Shown here: positions 10,038 through 21,439 of the stretch, in pieces | Position numbering within the stretch: position 1 is the stretch's first letter | Layout: every line of letters begins with the position of its first letter | DNA from: Periplaneta americana | Lineage: Eukaryota; Arthropoda; Insecta; Blattodea; Blattidae | Direction: 5' to 3' | Assembly (NCBI RefSeq): GCF_040183065.1 | Contig: NC_091131.1 | Span: 13,902,800-13,966,799 of the forward strand | DNA: 64,000 bases | The notes under the pieces: model-generated | What the model was told of the DNA's origin: nothing | The model's database searches: none | The model's input: only the letters and a program-made list of their open reading frames with translations | Made by a program: the position numbers and the translations under genes

Positions 10038-10085
10038 AATTAGTCACTGAAGATGGAGAAGCATCTCCGAAACATCTCTGACTAA
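10038..10085 (+). ncRNA. hammerhead-ribozyme-like motif (Penelope-type debris)
   Basis: The core CTGAAGA (10047-10053) is followed by a stem GGAG-AAGCAT-CTCC and then GAAAC (10069-10073). The flanks TTAGTCA (just before the core) and TGACTAA (just after) are perfect complements and would form helix I. Helix III would be very short (A-U plus one mismatch), and the cleavage triplet would be CUC rather than GUC. Hammerheads of this kind are known from Penelope-like elements; activity is untested. Confidence 0.5.
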
Positions 10086-10243
10086 CATCTTCAATAAACT
10101 TATTGTACTCATCAGTGTTCATACAACTGTAACATATCACCTCTAATGTATTTCATAAATCAATGAACACTGTATTATTGACCTAACATGTGTGTTTTAT
10201 CATTAAATATATCGCTGTATGTTAACATGTTGTCTGTCTAAGG

Positions 10244-11887
10244 CAGTGGCTGCCAAACACCACGAAATTGTGACGTAATAGAAATGCAACCCGCACACCA
10301 CTATCGCAGGGAGAGGGGTGGAGTGGGTATCTCCTCAGGTAATGCAGTGAATAACAGTGCAGAGACGGACTGTGGCCAAAAAAACGAAAGCAATATAATA
10401 TTCTTTTACTTATTAACTATAGCCTACATACTTTTTTTCCATGTTAATTTTTTATCCTCCTATTAATTATTTTTGTGCGAGATCGTGCGTATTTGCTTGT
10501 TTTCCGCACAGAACCAATACGCGGTAAGTGTGAAATACCACATTCAGTATTCCCAACGTAACACACATAACAATTTCCCTCTTCTTACCGCTTAAGCGTC
10601 ATATTCATTTTACTGCTTTAGGCTTTTAACATATTATTTTTAAAGACGTTCAATATAGTAATCATTATAAATTGGAAACTTACCACTGCAATTTCACCCA
10701 AATTGCAATGTTAATTATTGTTTTTAAATATTTGCAAACATTAAGTAAACTCTAAATCATTATATAACCTTACCGTTTGTTTTAAGTTCGCATTTATAGA
10801 CTGGGGGGAAAAAAAAGACAGACGTATATCACGGCCTGCTGGAGTATAGTAAACACAGAAAACATTTTATAGCAACAATGTTGAAGATAGATATATTTGT
10901 TTTCCAAACTTGCCGTCATTGAACAGAAACCAAGATGGAGATTTCATTGCAACTAATTAGAAATTCCTCTTTCAGGTATGTAATAAACGATCTTCGCACA
11001 AAATAATGTACGATACATGAGTGGTATGTTTGTTTTCATGTTCTCGGAAATTAAAAAAGCTCAACTACGTTTCGCTTTTCAATCTTTTCCTCAAACATGA
11101 AAACGTCAACATACCGCTCTTGTAACGTATATTACTATTGTATTATTAATAAAATAAAATAAATTTATTTTCTTATTTACCATAGAAAGAGCGTATACTT
11201 TACATCGGCAGATATTTGAAATTAGAAACACGTAAGAGACTGGTCACGAAGTTGTAAATTACACTACATAATTAAAAAAATAACGTTTTAGTATTTTACA
11301 CCGATTAAGACATAGAAGCCGATATTTTTTATTGTTTATTTATTAATGAAATATTCAAATTACACTCATACGTAAAAAAATTGTGGAAGTATTTTACACC
11401 GATTAAAACACAGAAGCCAATACTTTTTATTGCTTATTTATTAATGAAATATACAAATTACACTACATACGTCGAAAAAAAGTCGATGTATTTTACCCCG
11501 ATTAAGACATAGTTTATTATTCAAGTTACAGGTAAGGGCGTGGTAGTCTTCATAACAAGAAAAATGACAACGTACAGTGTTCTTTTATACTTCATTTAAA
11601 ATTTTACAACAAATTAAGTATCTCATATTTTTTTCCATCTGCACAAAATAAATACTTTTCCTTCCATGCTCCTTAAAATTAAGTTTTTACTTACTATCTG
11701 TTTTCGAAAGACATCGAAACATATTATCCTACACACTTGTAACATTACATGCGTACGTCCGCTGCTGATAAATGTCTTTACTTGTATCGAAGTGATGGCT
11801 GTAAACAGAGGGTGGGGGTATGATGTCATGGTCACGCTTGAGTGGAGACAGGGGCATGTGTCCCGACACAGCTTTTGGCGATCACTG
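10244..11887. mobile_element. non-autonomous hAT element
   Basis: TSD GTCTAAGG is at 10236-10243 and 11888-11895. Ends are inverted repeats CAGTGGCTGCCAAA and (right end, reversed) CAGTGATCGCCAAAA. A paralogous empty site is at about 56355-56365, where GTTAACATGTCTGTGTA runs straight into GGGGACAGGTCAAAG. I see no transposase coding. It contains an internal tandem repeat. Confidence 0.88.
11275..11520. repeat. imperfect tandem repeat of about 120 bases inside the hAT element
   Basis: TTTTACACCGATTAAGACAT, AGAAGCCGATA and TTTATTAATGAAATATTCAA each recur at roughly 120-base spacing, about 2.5 copies. Confidence 0.7.
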
Positions 11888-11895
11888 GTCTAAGG

Positions 11896-13520
11896 GGACA
11901 GGTCAAAGAGGAAATGTAATAATTAAATGTAAGACTTCAAATCCAACCAACAGGAGTAGGATGTATAAAAGCTTGTGTTCTTGTTAGAAATCTGTTTTGT
12001 CGTTTAAGTTCTGGAGTAATTATTATATCTGTGATGTGTGTTTTATTGTCACGTGACATGTTATAGGCCTATGTACATTTTATACGAGTATTCTCATAAT
12101 CAAAATAGTACATTATGCATAGAGCCTATAATGATAGTAATTAAGAATCGAGTATGGATATTTATGAACGAGCGCAAGCGAGTTTCATAATTTTCATACG
12201 AGCTTATTAATTACCATTATAGGCGAGTTTCATACGACTTTTTATGCTCGACCATATTTCTAACTTGAAATTACCGGTATTCAGATGTATACATTTTATT
12301 TGTATCTGACAAGATCGGAAGTGACCTTGTTCTAGGTCGTGAATTGTGAAATGTGCGCAGACGCGAAAGTATTGATTTTTTCCGAGAAACAATAATGTCA
12401 TTGACCTTGACGTAGTCCCGTTAAACTTGATAATATTATAATATTGTAACCTTGATTATTGAATTCGACATTGAAAAACGAGATGACAAATTGAATTTAT
12501 TTGAATATTATTTACAATTAACGCTAATTATTATAGTAACAGAACATAACCTTCTGCGACAGTATTGGATTTCCAGCCTCCGTGACTTTTCGCTAATTCT
12601 CTTTCGATTGCATATCCGAGAATAATCGATACTTGCGGTTTTATAACGGTAGAAAGCTGACCTGTCATTGGCTGAACAGTTGTAACCTGAGTCGTCATTG
12701 GCTGAAAGACCTGACCTTTAATGAGTAGGTGTACTTTAATGACATGCATTAAAGGACTGCTACCAGGTGTATAATTACTACATTTCGGCATGGTCGAGCA
12801 TAAATGTTATTACTGTAACAGTTTAGAATCGCTTTGCTTTAATATATAATCGTCTTATTTAGATAGTAGGAAAAATACAGCAAAAGTAGTTGATGAATAA
12901 TAAGTTACATTATGTAAATGCATATTATTCTCAGTGGTTAGACACAAAATATTTGTTAAAATGATATCTAATTGTCTGTAACATAATATTATTTCATACT
13001 TGCATGAAATTATGAATTTATCCTTTATTCCTAGTTATGCGTCAGTTTTTTTTTTTTTTTTCAAATGAAAAGGAAAACATGTAAATTGTTCTTGAATTTA
13101 CAAAATATTGAACACATTCACACGTGATAAAAAATAAATATTTAAAGAAGTAAACATATTTCATCCTCAGATTTAGGTCTCAAAAATCATCAGATTCAGC
13201 TGAAATAAATGAAGGGGAAGGGGAAAAAAACAGGTACGCAAGTCAATTTTCTTCACAATCGAGAAAAACGAAATTACAGTTTCAAAACCTTATTTAACAA
13301 TTAAATTAACAGCGAAAAAGACATATGAATTGAATAAATGAAGTTTCAAATGTGGTACATAAAATAAAGCCTGATTTGAAGTGCGGCATTTCTTCAACAT
13401 CGAAGGAAAATCGATAAACCGTTTGGACTATCAATTGTCCTGGAGAAAAAAACCAGGCAAGGCATCTGAAAGAGACGAGAACCAGACTATGTCAACTAAC
13501 AGAAGTTCTTACGAGGTTTT
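11896..13520. repeat. duplicated segment, copy of about 56340-57290
   Basis: The two regions are collinear (ACAGGTCAAAGAGGAAATGT; CAGTTTAGAATCGCTTTGCT; CAACTAACAGAA). This copy has two extra insertions: the hAT ending at 11887 and the hairpin element at 12114-12805. I find no coding capacity in either copy. Confidence 0.8.
12114..12805. mobile_element. hairpin-bearing non-autonomous DNA element, copy 1
   Basis: Absent from the duplicated segment at 56570, where TCATAATCAAAAATG is continuous. It begins TTATGCATAGAGCC and ends GGTCGAGCATAA. A roughly 100-base foldback (GCCTATAATGATAGTAATTA ... TAATTACCATTATAGGC) stands at the left end, and an inner inverted repeat TTTATGCTCGACCAT / ATGGTCGAGCATAAA spans the rest. 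Copy 2 is at 28178-28774. No coding sequence. Confidence 0.75.
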
Positions 13521-13614
13521 ATCCCAATAATTATAGTTATAATAATATAATTATAATTAATTATTGCTTTCATAATAATATTAATAATAATAGTATTAAT
13601 AATAATAATAACAC

Positions 13615-14559
13615 TTACTTACAAATGGCTTTTAAGGAACCCGCAGTTTCATTGCCGCCCTCACACAAGCCCACCATCGGTCCCTATCCTGTGCAAGATT
13701 AATCCAGTCTCTATCATCATATCCTACCTCTCTCAAATCCATTTTAATATTATCTTCCCATCTACGTCTCGGCCTCCCTAAAGGTCTTTTTCCCTCCGGC
13801 CTCCCAACTAACACTCTATATGCATTTCTGGATTCGCCAATACGTGCTACATGCCCTGCTCATCTCAAACGTCTGGATTTAATGTTCCTAATTATGTCAG
13901 GTGAAGAATACAATGCGTGCAGTTCTGCGTTGTGTAACTGTCTCCATTCCCCTGTAACTTCATCCCATTTAGCCCCAAATATTTCCTAAGAATCTTATTC
14001 TCAATCACTCTTAATCTCTGTACCTCCCTCAACGTGAGAGTCCAAGTTTGACAACCATACAGAACAACCGGTAATATAACTGTTTTATAAATTCTAACTT
14101 TCAGATTTTTTGACAGCAGACTAGATGACAAAAGCTTCTCAACCGAATAATAACAGGCATTTCCCATATTCATTCTGCGTTTAATTTCCTCCCGAGTGTC
14201 ATTTGTATTTGTTACTGTTGCTCCAAGATATTTGAATTTTTCCACCTCTTCGAAAGATAAATCTCCAATTTTTATATTTCCATTTCGTAGAATATTCTGG
14301 TCATGAGACATAATCATATACTTCATCTTTTCGTGGTTTAATTTCAAACCTATCGCTTTACTTGCTTCAAATAAAATTTCCGTGTTTTCCCTAATCGTTT
14401 GTGGATTTTCTCCTAACATATTCACGTCATCCGCATAGACAAGAAGCTGATGTAACCCGTTCAATTTCAAACCCTGTCTGCTATACTGAACTTTCCTAAT
14501 GGCATATTCTAGAGCGAAGTTAAAAAGTAAAGGTGGTAATATTATTATTAATGATGATA

Positions 14560-14560
<1 letters not shown>
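13615..14560 (-). pseudogene. RTE-type LINE, 3' half of reverse transcriptase
   Basis: Minus-strand frames give [18 protein letters not shown] (catalytic YADD), then [32 protein letters not shown] and, near the 3' end, GRPEGKRPLGRPRRRWEDN with the C-terminal WINLAQDRDRWWACVRAAM. This is the C-terminal RT/thumb region of LINEs annotated as endonuclease-reverse transcriptases of the RTE group. It is frame-broken near 13890 and 5'-truncated. The element ends in a TTAC/GTAA tail (about 13610-13625), as in the other copies in this window. Confidence 0.85.

Positions 14561-14561
<1 letters not shown>

Positions 14562-14606
<45 letters not shown>
14562..14606. repeat. (TAA)n microsatellite
   Basis: An uninterrupted AAT/TAA run between the RTE fragment and a SINE-like repeat. 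The same combination of TAA tract plus repeat recurs at 61110-61150. Confidence 0.9.
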
Positions 14607-14607
<1 letters not shown>

Positions 14608-14890
14608 TAGCCATAGGCTACTAAATTGCTGGACTAGTGCGAATTACGGATGTATTATTATGTAGTAAATTCCCCTTTATTTCACTTTACAACAAAATAA
14701 CGCATCTAAAATAATGTACTATACAAAATATTAACAAAGAGACGAAAAATTAGCTGATCTCAGGTTCGAACCTGAGTTCAATTACACCACGGCCTTTGAC
14801 TTTGTCATTACCCTACTGACACCTATTTCTAGTATATTGGTTGAATTACTCGTACGTGCTATGATTGGTTTCATCACTCTATTACTTATA
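14607..14890. repeat. SINE-like repeat, copy 1
   Basis: Nearly identical to 61151-61420. Contains GATCTCAGGTTCGAACCTGA, in which GGTTCGAACC matches a pol III B box (and is its own reverse complement, so the strand is undecided). I could not find a convincing A box. Confidence 0.6.
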
Positions 14891-15245
14891 TATGTGTCAA
14901 ATTATTAAAAGACAAAAAAGTATCTTATAAGTTATAACAAATTTTTCTTTATAACAAAATATTACGTACTATTTCTTGCAGCAAAAATGTAACTTTAATT
15001 CGTGTTGCTGACTCATTGTTTTGGATTAATGGTTTATTGTATAAAGTGAATATTGTGTAAGTTAATAAATGTGATGTCATTTGTAAAGCTTATATTTCCC
15101 CATCGTTCTTCTCCTTTCTTTCTCTTGTCTGTTTTCACTTCTATTCCTCCTCCTGATTCCCATCTGCCTCTTTACCTTATTCATCACTGTTAGAGCATTA
15201 TTCTTTGTTCACCTTTTCGTAGATTCTTCTCAAAAATGATGTAGC

Positions 15246-15470
15246 CAGCAGCGTAGCTCAGTCGGCTAAGGCGCTTGTCTGCCGATCCCGAGGTGCGCTT
15301 GGGCTAATTACCTGGTTGGATTTTTTCCGAGGTTTTCCCCAACCGTAAAGCGAATGTCAGGTAATCTGACAAGGGAAGTATCACTCCCCACATGCCGAAA
15401 CTTGCCTCGAAACTTTGGTGACATAACCGATGTACTATGAGAAGGCCACGTGCAAAACATTAGCTGCCTG
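15246..15470 (+). mobile_element. tRNA-derived SINE
   Basis: The head GCGTAGCTCAGTCGGCTAAG is a typical tRNA A-box region, but the downstream B box is decayed. The body (GAGGTTTTCCCCAACC; GGAAGTATCACTCCCCACAT) is shared in inverted form with 15985-16140. A genuine tRNA is unlikely because no complete cloverleaf can be drawn. Confidence 0.65.
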
Positions 15471-15984
15471 TTTCCACTGCAAGGCCCCGAAATCGAAGCT
15501 GGAATCCTTCTGTGGCCAGACGATAACGCGGCGCAGCTGGACATCCCTGCCTCACTGGCGAGCGGAGTGGAGTGCGTGTGTGAAATGGAGTAAACTCTCT
15601 CTCGTCCCATCTTCTCAATGAAGTATAAACAAGAGACAGAAGTGACTGGCAACGATTGAATGTTTAAAGCACGATTCTTTTCGGCACCATGCACAACGAA
15701 TAAACACTTCATTGCCACACTGATCTTGAATATCATTAAAGTTATCTCGTGACCTTTCCTGTCGCCCGCTCTTCCTTATCGCATTGTTTGATTCGCATTC
15801 CTTCCGTCGGTATTCTGTCCTTGCGAGACCTATAACCCTGTAGTCGTCCGCTTGCATTACTGACCTTGACTCACGTACGTCTGTTCGCTGCTGATTGCCA
15901 CCCACCGCTCCACTGGCTTGCACACAGGAAGGGCTGTCCATTCCAACTAGTAGCGACTAGTATCCACTTCCCTATTACTTACAT

Positions 15985-16210
15985 GCAAATTCCGGGGTTT
16001 ATTTCGGAGCCTTGCAGTGGAAACAGGCAACTAATATTTTTCACGAGGCCTTCTCGTAGCACATCTGTTATGTCACCAAAGTTTCGAGGCATGTGAGGTG
16101 TGATACTTCCCTTGTGAGGCGAATCCTCGGCTTCATCTCGCCAAATACTCTCTCGTTATCCCATCGACGCTAAAATCCTAGTAGTTCATACAGCGTCGTT
16201 AAATAACTAA
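15985..16210 (-). mobile_element. second SINE copy in opposite orientation
   Basis: The stretch GCCTTGCAGTGGAAACAGGC and the following CACCAAAGTTTCGAGGCA are reverse complements of parts of 15330-15490, so the pair can fold back. A tail CGTCGTTAAATAACTAAC typical of cockroach SINEs follows at about 16190-16212. Confidence 0.6.
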
Positions 16211-16211
16211 C

Positions 16212-16272
<61 letters not shown>
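16212..16272. repeat. (AAT)n microsatellite
   Basis: Uninterrupted AAT run at the 3' tail of the minus-strand LINE fragment that follows. Confidence 0.9.
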
Positions 16273-16274
<2 letters not shown>

Positions 16275-16888
16275 TCTTTATTTATACTGGCAGAGTTAAG
16301 GTCATAGGGCCTTCTCTTACACTCTACCAGGTCACAAAGTATACAAGCAGTTAAAATTTAACAAAAAATTAAAGAACAGAATACTAACATAATACAAAAA
16401 AATAATAACAATAATAGCATAATAAAATCGACACCAAACAACATGAAAATAATACCATAATAGAAAAAAAAAAAAAGAAAGTAAAATACATCGGAATATA
16501 GTGAAAGCAACTCATTTAGTACAAATGGTTAATATGGAAAAACGTAAGGAAGAATATAACAAAATGGAATGTAATAAAATGATAAAAAAAAGAAAAAAAA
16601 TACAAAAATTAAATAAAATTCACAATGAAAAGGGTAAGATAATAAATTCATCGGCTGATAAAGAGAACAAAAAGGGGAAAGGAAGGAAAGAAACATATAG
16701 CCTATATTTTTACAAAACTATCGCAGAGAAAAGGGCTTATAACTGAAAGGAATCTAATTCAAAAAGTGCAGTTTTAATTTATTTTTGAAACTAGACAATG
16801 TCCGACCGTCTCTGACATGTTATAGTAGAGAGTTCCAGAGATGAGCTGCAAAGACGGTGAAAGATGAAGAGTAGAAGGATGTTCTGTG

Positions 16889-16890
<2 letters not shown>
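16273..16890 (-). pseudogene. Jockey/CR1-type LINE, 3' end
   Basis: Minus-strand frames near 16790-16890 give SFYSSSFTVFAAHLWNSLL and LSSFKNKLKLHFLN, which is the conserved C-terminus of Jockey/CR1-type reverse transcriptases (LWNSLP..IR..S...FK..L). The rest is 3' UTR, ending in the AAT tract with TCTTTATTTATACTGGCAG. A plus-strand relative is at 25888-26750. Confidence 0.7.

Positions 16891-16932
<42 letters not shown>
16891..16932. repeat. (AAT)n microsatellite
   Basis: Uninterrupted AAT run at the truncated 5' side of the LINE fragment. Confidence 0.9.
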
Positions 16933-16933
<1 letters not shown>

Positions 16934-17111
16934 TAAGTCTACAGTTAACTTCCATCGTTTTGTGAAGTACATGGCTACGCCAGCATTTTTAAGTTGACCA
17001 GGCATATTCTGGTGAACAGAATTTGATCACCATGGGCAACCTTGCCTCCTTTCTCCTTTCTTTGTGCACTTCACCATTGGAATTGTTACCAAATCACATT
17101 TCTTTTGATTA

Positions 17112-17298
17112 GGGTGCGAATTAAGATTTCTGATGAGGGAGAGATAGAATCCTAGATACTCGTGTTAAAACAAATACATTTTGTGAGGAGGAGGATAGAA
17201 GTTGTCCCTGGCAGGAATGTTAATATGAATTTATGAGAGGGGGATAACATTCCAACAGGGGGAAATCCCCCATCCCTCCCCATTAATTCACACCCTGC
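17112..17298. mobile_element. small MITE-like inverted-repeat element
   Basis: AGGGTGCGAATTAA at the left is matched by TTAATTCACACCCT at the right. A stretch rich in G (left) and C (right) separates them. The TSD is unclear. Confidence 0.45.
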
Positions 17299-17827
17299 TA
17301 CTGAGGAAGACAAATGTTTTATTATGAATCGCTGTTCGGCGTAAGATTAATAATTTACTATTTTGACACCACTTATAAAGGTAAAATTTTTAGAAAGATC
17401 TAACAAACCAAAATACGAGTATGAACATTAGACCCTACTGGTTTATGCATAAGGTTGAGATAAAATGTGAAATGGTAGTTATAGAAAATTTCTGAGCTAT
17501 TGTATTTTCAATATTTTGTGCACAGTGGAGATCAGAAAAATGAATTTTGGTTGTGAACAGCCCTTCCTAGCATCGGCCCTGGTGACAAAATGCGATTGTT
17601 ATACCTATAAGCCACTGGTTTTTTTAAGGTATAAATAAGATATCCAGAAAATGCATAAAAATCTGTGTTTGTGTTAAAGTCCTAATGTGCATAATTTATT
17701 TTTGTGAACCACGCCAAATCACCTTCCCTACCAATTCAAATAAAATTTGTAAAACATGATTGGGATTCTTCACATGAAATTTTGTATACAATAGCAGGGC
17801 TCTCGTGGTAAGAAAATCCATAGTTAA

Positions 17828-18672
17828 CAGTGGCGGCTGGTGGTTTGAAAATATGGTGGTGCACAATGGATATCGAAGAGGAGTTAAACATACTTTACTT
17901 TAAAGTTTAAAATCGTGTATACCTGAGGGCGTATACATATAAAGCTAATTTGTATGCAATTAATAAGTAAAATGACTAAATACAAGCATACCTATTTATA
18001 TAGAGATGTCCAAAAGTGGAAGGGGTCGTGATCGGAGCTCTCTATATTGCGATTTACCCTCATGAAAAACATTTGAGCACAGAATACCAAGTGCAACGTT
18101 TTCGTTCATAAAATTCAAATGCAGTTTTCGTAGGCTGTCAGGAGATAGCAGCACTTCTTGTCAGAACGACAACTCTTAGAACTTTAAAGCAAAATACAAG
18201 CTCCTTTATATATTGTACCGTTTGTGTGTACTTAGATTGAGAAAGTAATATGCGACTGTTCGTTGCACAAGCCGAATGAGTACATTTTTCATGCTTATTA
18301 CTTCGGACAAATGTCTAGTTGAAACTGATACTTTCCCAGTGAATTTAGTTTCTTCTGCACTGACGTTGGTGTCCGTTTCAGGGAGTGCGACAAACCGTTC
18401 TCAATGAGGAAAGCAGTAGACCACGCCTCTAACCCCCCTGACCCCGCATTAGGCGAACATCTCAATAAACTACCTTCCCTAGGTTTTCAACGTCTTTGCA
18501 AAGCAAGAGGCTCGGAGGCTCCTCTAGACGTACAAAACAAGACGCCAGCTGCAGATAATCATGAATGAAAATTATAAAATAAAATTATATTTTTAATAAT
18601 AACAAAGCCGGGAGATTAGGAACATTACTGGGGGGTGTACAAACCTGCAACCCCCTTGAGAAGCCGCCACTG
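17828..18672. mobile_element. non-autonomous hAT element
   Basis: TSD ATAGTTAA is exact at 17820-17827 and 18673-18680. Ends are CAGTGGCGGCTGGTGG and (right end, reversed) CAGTGGCGGCTTCTCA. I see no transposase reading frame. Confidence 0.88.
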
Positions 18673-18846
18673 ATAGTTAATTAAACATTTTGTGTGAAAA
18701 CCCGGGTAACATCTATTGTGAACTTTTGTGAAAGTGAGAAGTGACAGTTCACCTAACGAACAAGCTGTGTTAACAACACCATGCACAACTAGTGCAATCT
18801 ATCTTTATTATTAAACATTTTGGCTGCTGGCAGAAAGAAATTATAT

Positions 18847-19619
18847 TGTGACAGCCGGGAGTCGATCGCGCGTCCCACAGGGGGCGGGGAGCGCGAGAGA
18901 CGGGCGGCGCGGAGGGGGAGGTTGCGCGCGCATCTGGTGCATGGGCATTTGAGGTGTGGTACGAAGCAAAGGGGACGTAAAGCTGCAGGTGCTGCGCTGG
19001 CGAGGTAAAGGGGGGAACGAAACCTCCCGAACAGAATCGTCCAGGAAAAGAAGCAGCGAGAACAGAAGTCTGTAAAAGCAGAAACTTCGAGGGTCGAAGG
19101 TTCGCAAAGTGTGGTTTAACTAATAAAAAGCGAGCAGCCTTCGAAGAGAGCCAGTTGTTGTTAGTATTGGACAGTGATTTCAGCTTGTGATTCAGCATCG
19201 CCCAGGAGTCTAGGGTTCGACACGCGAGTGAACTTGAGCAGCGTCCAGGCGGAAGCAACGCAGTTGGAAGTTTTGAGTTCGAGTGCAGTGGACTGTCTCC
19301 AGGAGTCTTGGTTTCGATATACTGTGAACTTGAGTGAATGAGCTAGAAGAACTAGCTAAGGCAAACGAACTGTGAACTGAGAACTGACAGTTCTGATTTG
19401 TAAATAGTGCTTTGTGAACATTAGTTGAGATTAGGAGTACATTGTTGTTCTCAATAATCCAAGTGAAATGTCATTGTCGTCTGTGGAGTGCAATAACGAA
19501 TACTGTGTTGCTGTGTGGAGTGAAATACCCATTGTTGACGAGAGTGTTTAAATTCAGAAATATAGAAAGCCATTATTGTTATAAATAAAAGCAATATTGT
19601 GTTGAAATAAAAAGTACAC
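18847..19619 (+). mobile_element. candidate solo LTR with a GC-rich head
   Basis: The block starts TGTGACAGCCGGGAG, has a TAATAAAAAG box at about 19121 followed by GCAGCCTTCGAAGAGAGC, and AATAAA signals near 19583 and 19605. This is the order of U3, R and U5 of a Ty3/Gypsy-type LTR. TATAT precedes it (18842-18846) and follows it (19620-19624), but in AT-rich DNA this could be chance, and the 3' end reads CAC rather than CA. No internal retroelement coding is attached. Confidence 0.4.
18850..19015. other. GC-rich, CpG-rich island
   Basis: Runs such as GGGGGCGGGGAGCGCGAGAG and GTTGCGCGCGCATCTGG stand out sharply from AT-rich surroundings. Open frames across it on both strands are compositional artefacts. 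Best explained as the U3 of the candidate LTR. Confidence 0.6.
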
Positions 19620-19913
19620 TATATTGAAATCGACACTAGAGTGCACTGGTGTGTCCTCTTTGTAAAATGGATAGACATGGTAGTGTACAATTCTATCATT
19701 ACTTCACATTTTGTTTAACTTTATTGTTGAACCTATGCCAATGTGATATAACTAAGATAGAACATGTGAATATTATATTCTAAGATAATTATCAATTTGC
19801 TGACGGGTGTATGAAGCGTGTAATGTTTTCTTCATTCCAACTTCTGTAAGTATACGACATAACCTCTTTTTCGTCGTTTAATTGTCTAATGATTTCATAA
19901 ACAATATATAGAC

Positions 19914-20765
19914 AAGGTCTCCACAAGGTTTGCGCTCTCCGAGCCGGCTCACAGCTCATGAGCGGAATGCAGATATTAGCTGCGCTCTGTATAAGGGTGG
20001 ACTGGAGAAGGGGTGATCTCGTACAAAATATACACAAAAGGAAGTGCTATTACGAGTGCTTATGAAATGAATTCCCGTTCAGTGTTTGCAAAATTATCTT
20101 GGACTATTATTAATTAATAAAGAAATATTTATTTTACAGAAGTAATAGAAATTCTATAGCTACTTAAATGTACAATATCATTTTGTTATATTTTTATTTA
20201 TCAGTACATCAAAACGAGGTTTCATGCTGTTGGCAGCTGAAAGGAACAGTAGCCTACTGATCGTAATGAAACATCAGTTACAGATGTTCGATGTCTGCCT
20301 TTATTAAAGTTGATTATAGAAAACAGTTGCTCACAAAAAAAATGTTGAGCCAAACATAGCAATCATTTTCACAGCCAGCCTGTGTAGTCGTGGATATTAT
20401 TGCTAATGTAATGTTGTAAAACTCAACCAGACTAGTAGTATTATTTAAACGATCTTTAGCTCTTAGGTCACATTGAAGATCAATAAATTCGAGCTGTAAA
20501 TCGTTAAATGTTAAATGTTATGTTCCGTCTTTTAGATTCCTCCATACTGTACTGTAGCAGTAGGTAAGCAACGTGAAACAGTTACTGAGAATAGGCCTAC
20601 ACACTGCACTCCACTAGATAACTGAGTGGTCGTTTCCCTCTCCTCTACCTATAGCAAGTCTATGTCATTCTGACTTATCTTCCTCTCCGTTTCGGCGAGC
20701 GGTAAACACGGCTCTCCCGCTCCGAAGGAGCGCGCGCGCTCGTTGAGCGCTGTTTGTGCAGCCTG
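19914..20765 (-). mobile_element. hAT element, decayed
   Basis: ATATAGAC flanks it at 19906-19913 and 20766-20773. The right end reversed (CAGGCTGCACAAACAGCGCT) resembles the left end (AAGGTCTCCACAAGG, then TTTGCGCT). It contains a transposase fragment on the minus strand. Confidence 0.75.
20205..20535 (-). pseudogene. hAT transposase fragment (GTF2IRD2/EPM2AIP1-like)
   Basis: The minus strand reads LQLEFIDLQCDLRAKD, LVEFYN, and CYVWLNIFCEQLFSIINFNK. The order (LELIDLQ, then FY, then STYxCEQLFSxxKxNK) matches the C-terminal part of the hAT subfamily from which vertebrate GTF2IRD2 and EPM2AIP1 descend. Frame breaks make it non-functional. A better preserved relative is at 52690-53281. Confidence 0.7.
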
Positions 20766-20854
20766 ATATAGACATTTACTTCATAAGGTTGCAAATATGA
20801 TTTGATTAGTGATATATAAATATTTATATATGCGTGTTATTATTTGGTTGAGAA

Positions 20855-21372
20855 GCTTTTATCATCTAGTCTGCTGTCAAAAAATCTAAAAGTTAGAATT
20901 TATAAAACAGTTATATTACCGGTTGTTCTGTATGGTTGTGAAACTTGAACTATCACTTTGAGAGAGGAACATAGGTTAAGGGTGTTTGAGAATAAGGTGC
21001 TTAGGAAAATATTTGGGGCTAAGCGGGATGAAGTTACAGGAGAATGGAGAAACTTACACAACACAGAACTGCACGGATTGTATTCTTCACCTGACATAAT
21101 TAGGAACATTAAATCCAGACGTTTGAGATGGGCAGGGAATGTAGCACGTATGGGCGAATCCAGAGTGTTAGTTGGGAGACCGGAGGGAAAAAGACCTTTG
21201 GGGAGGCCGAGACGTAGATGGGAGGATAATATTAAAATGGATTTGAGGGAGGTGGGATATGATGATAGAGACTGGATTAATCTTACACAGGATAGGGACC
21301 GATGGCGGGCTTATGTGAGGGCGGCAATGAACCTTCGGGTTCCTTGAAAGCTATTTGTAAGTAAGTAAGTAT
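20855..21372 (+). pseudogene. RTE-type LINE 3' end
   Basis: The plus strand gives [60 protein letters not shown] and GYDDRDWINLTQDRDRWRAY, the RT C-terminus and zinc-poor tail of the RTE family also seen at 13615, 32626 and 35372. It ends CTATTTGTAAGTAAGTAAGT, a (GTAA)n tail. 5'-truncated; no catalytic domain. Confidence 0.85.
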
Positions 21373-21439
21373 ATATAAATATTTGGCTCAACTGCACTAA
21401 ACATTTACTTCATAGGGTTAGGTCATAATCGGATGATTA

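Noticed and set aside
15246-15320. A tRNA gene
   Set aside because: Only the A-box half is tRNA-like; the T arm and acceptor pairing are missing and the body matches a SINE.
18770-19258. Open frame of 162 residues on the minus strand
   Set aside because: Runs through a GC-rich island with low-complexity Pro/Ala/Arg content and no conserved motif; stop-free because of composition.
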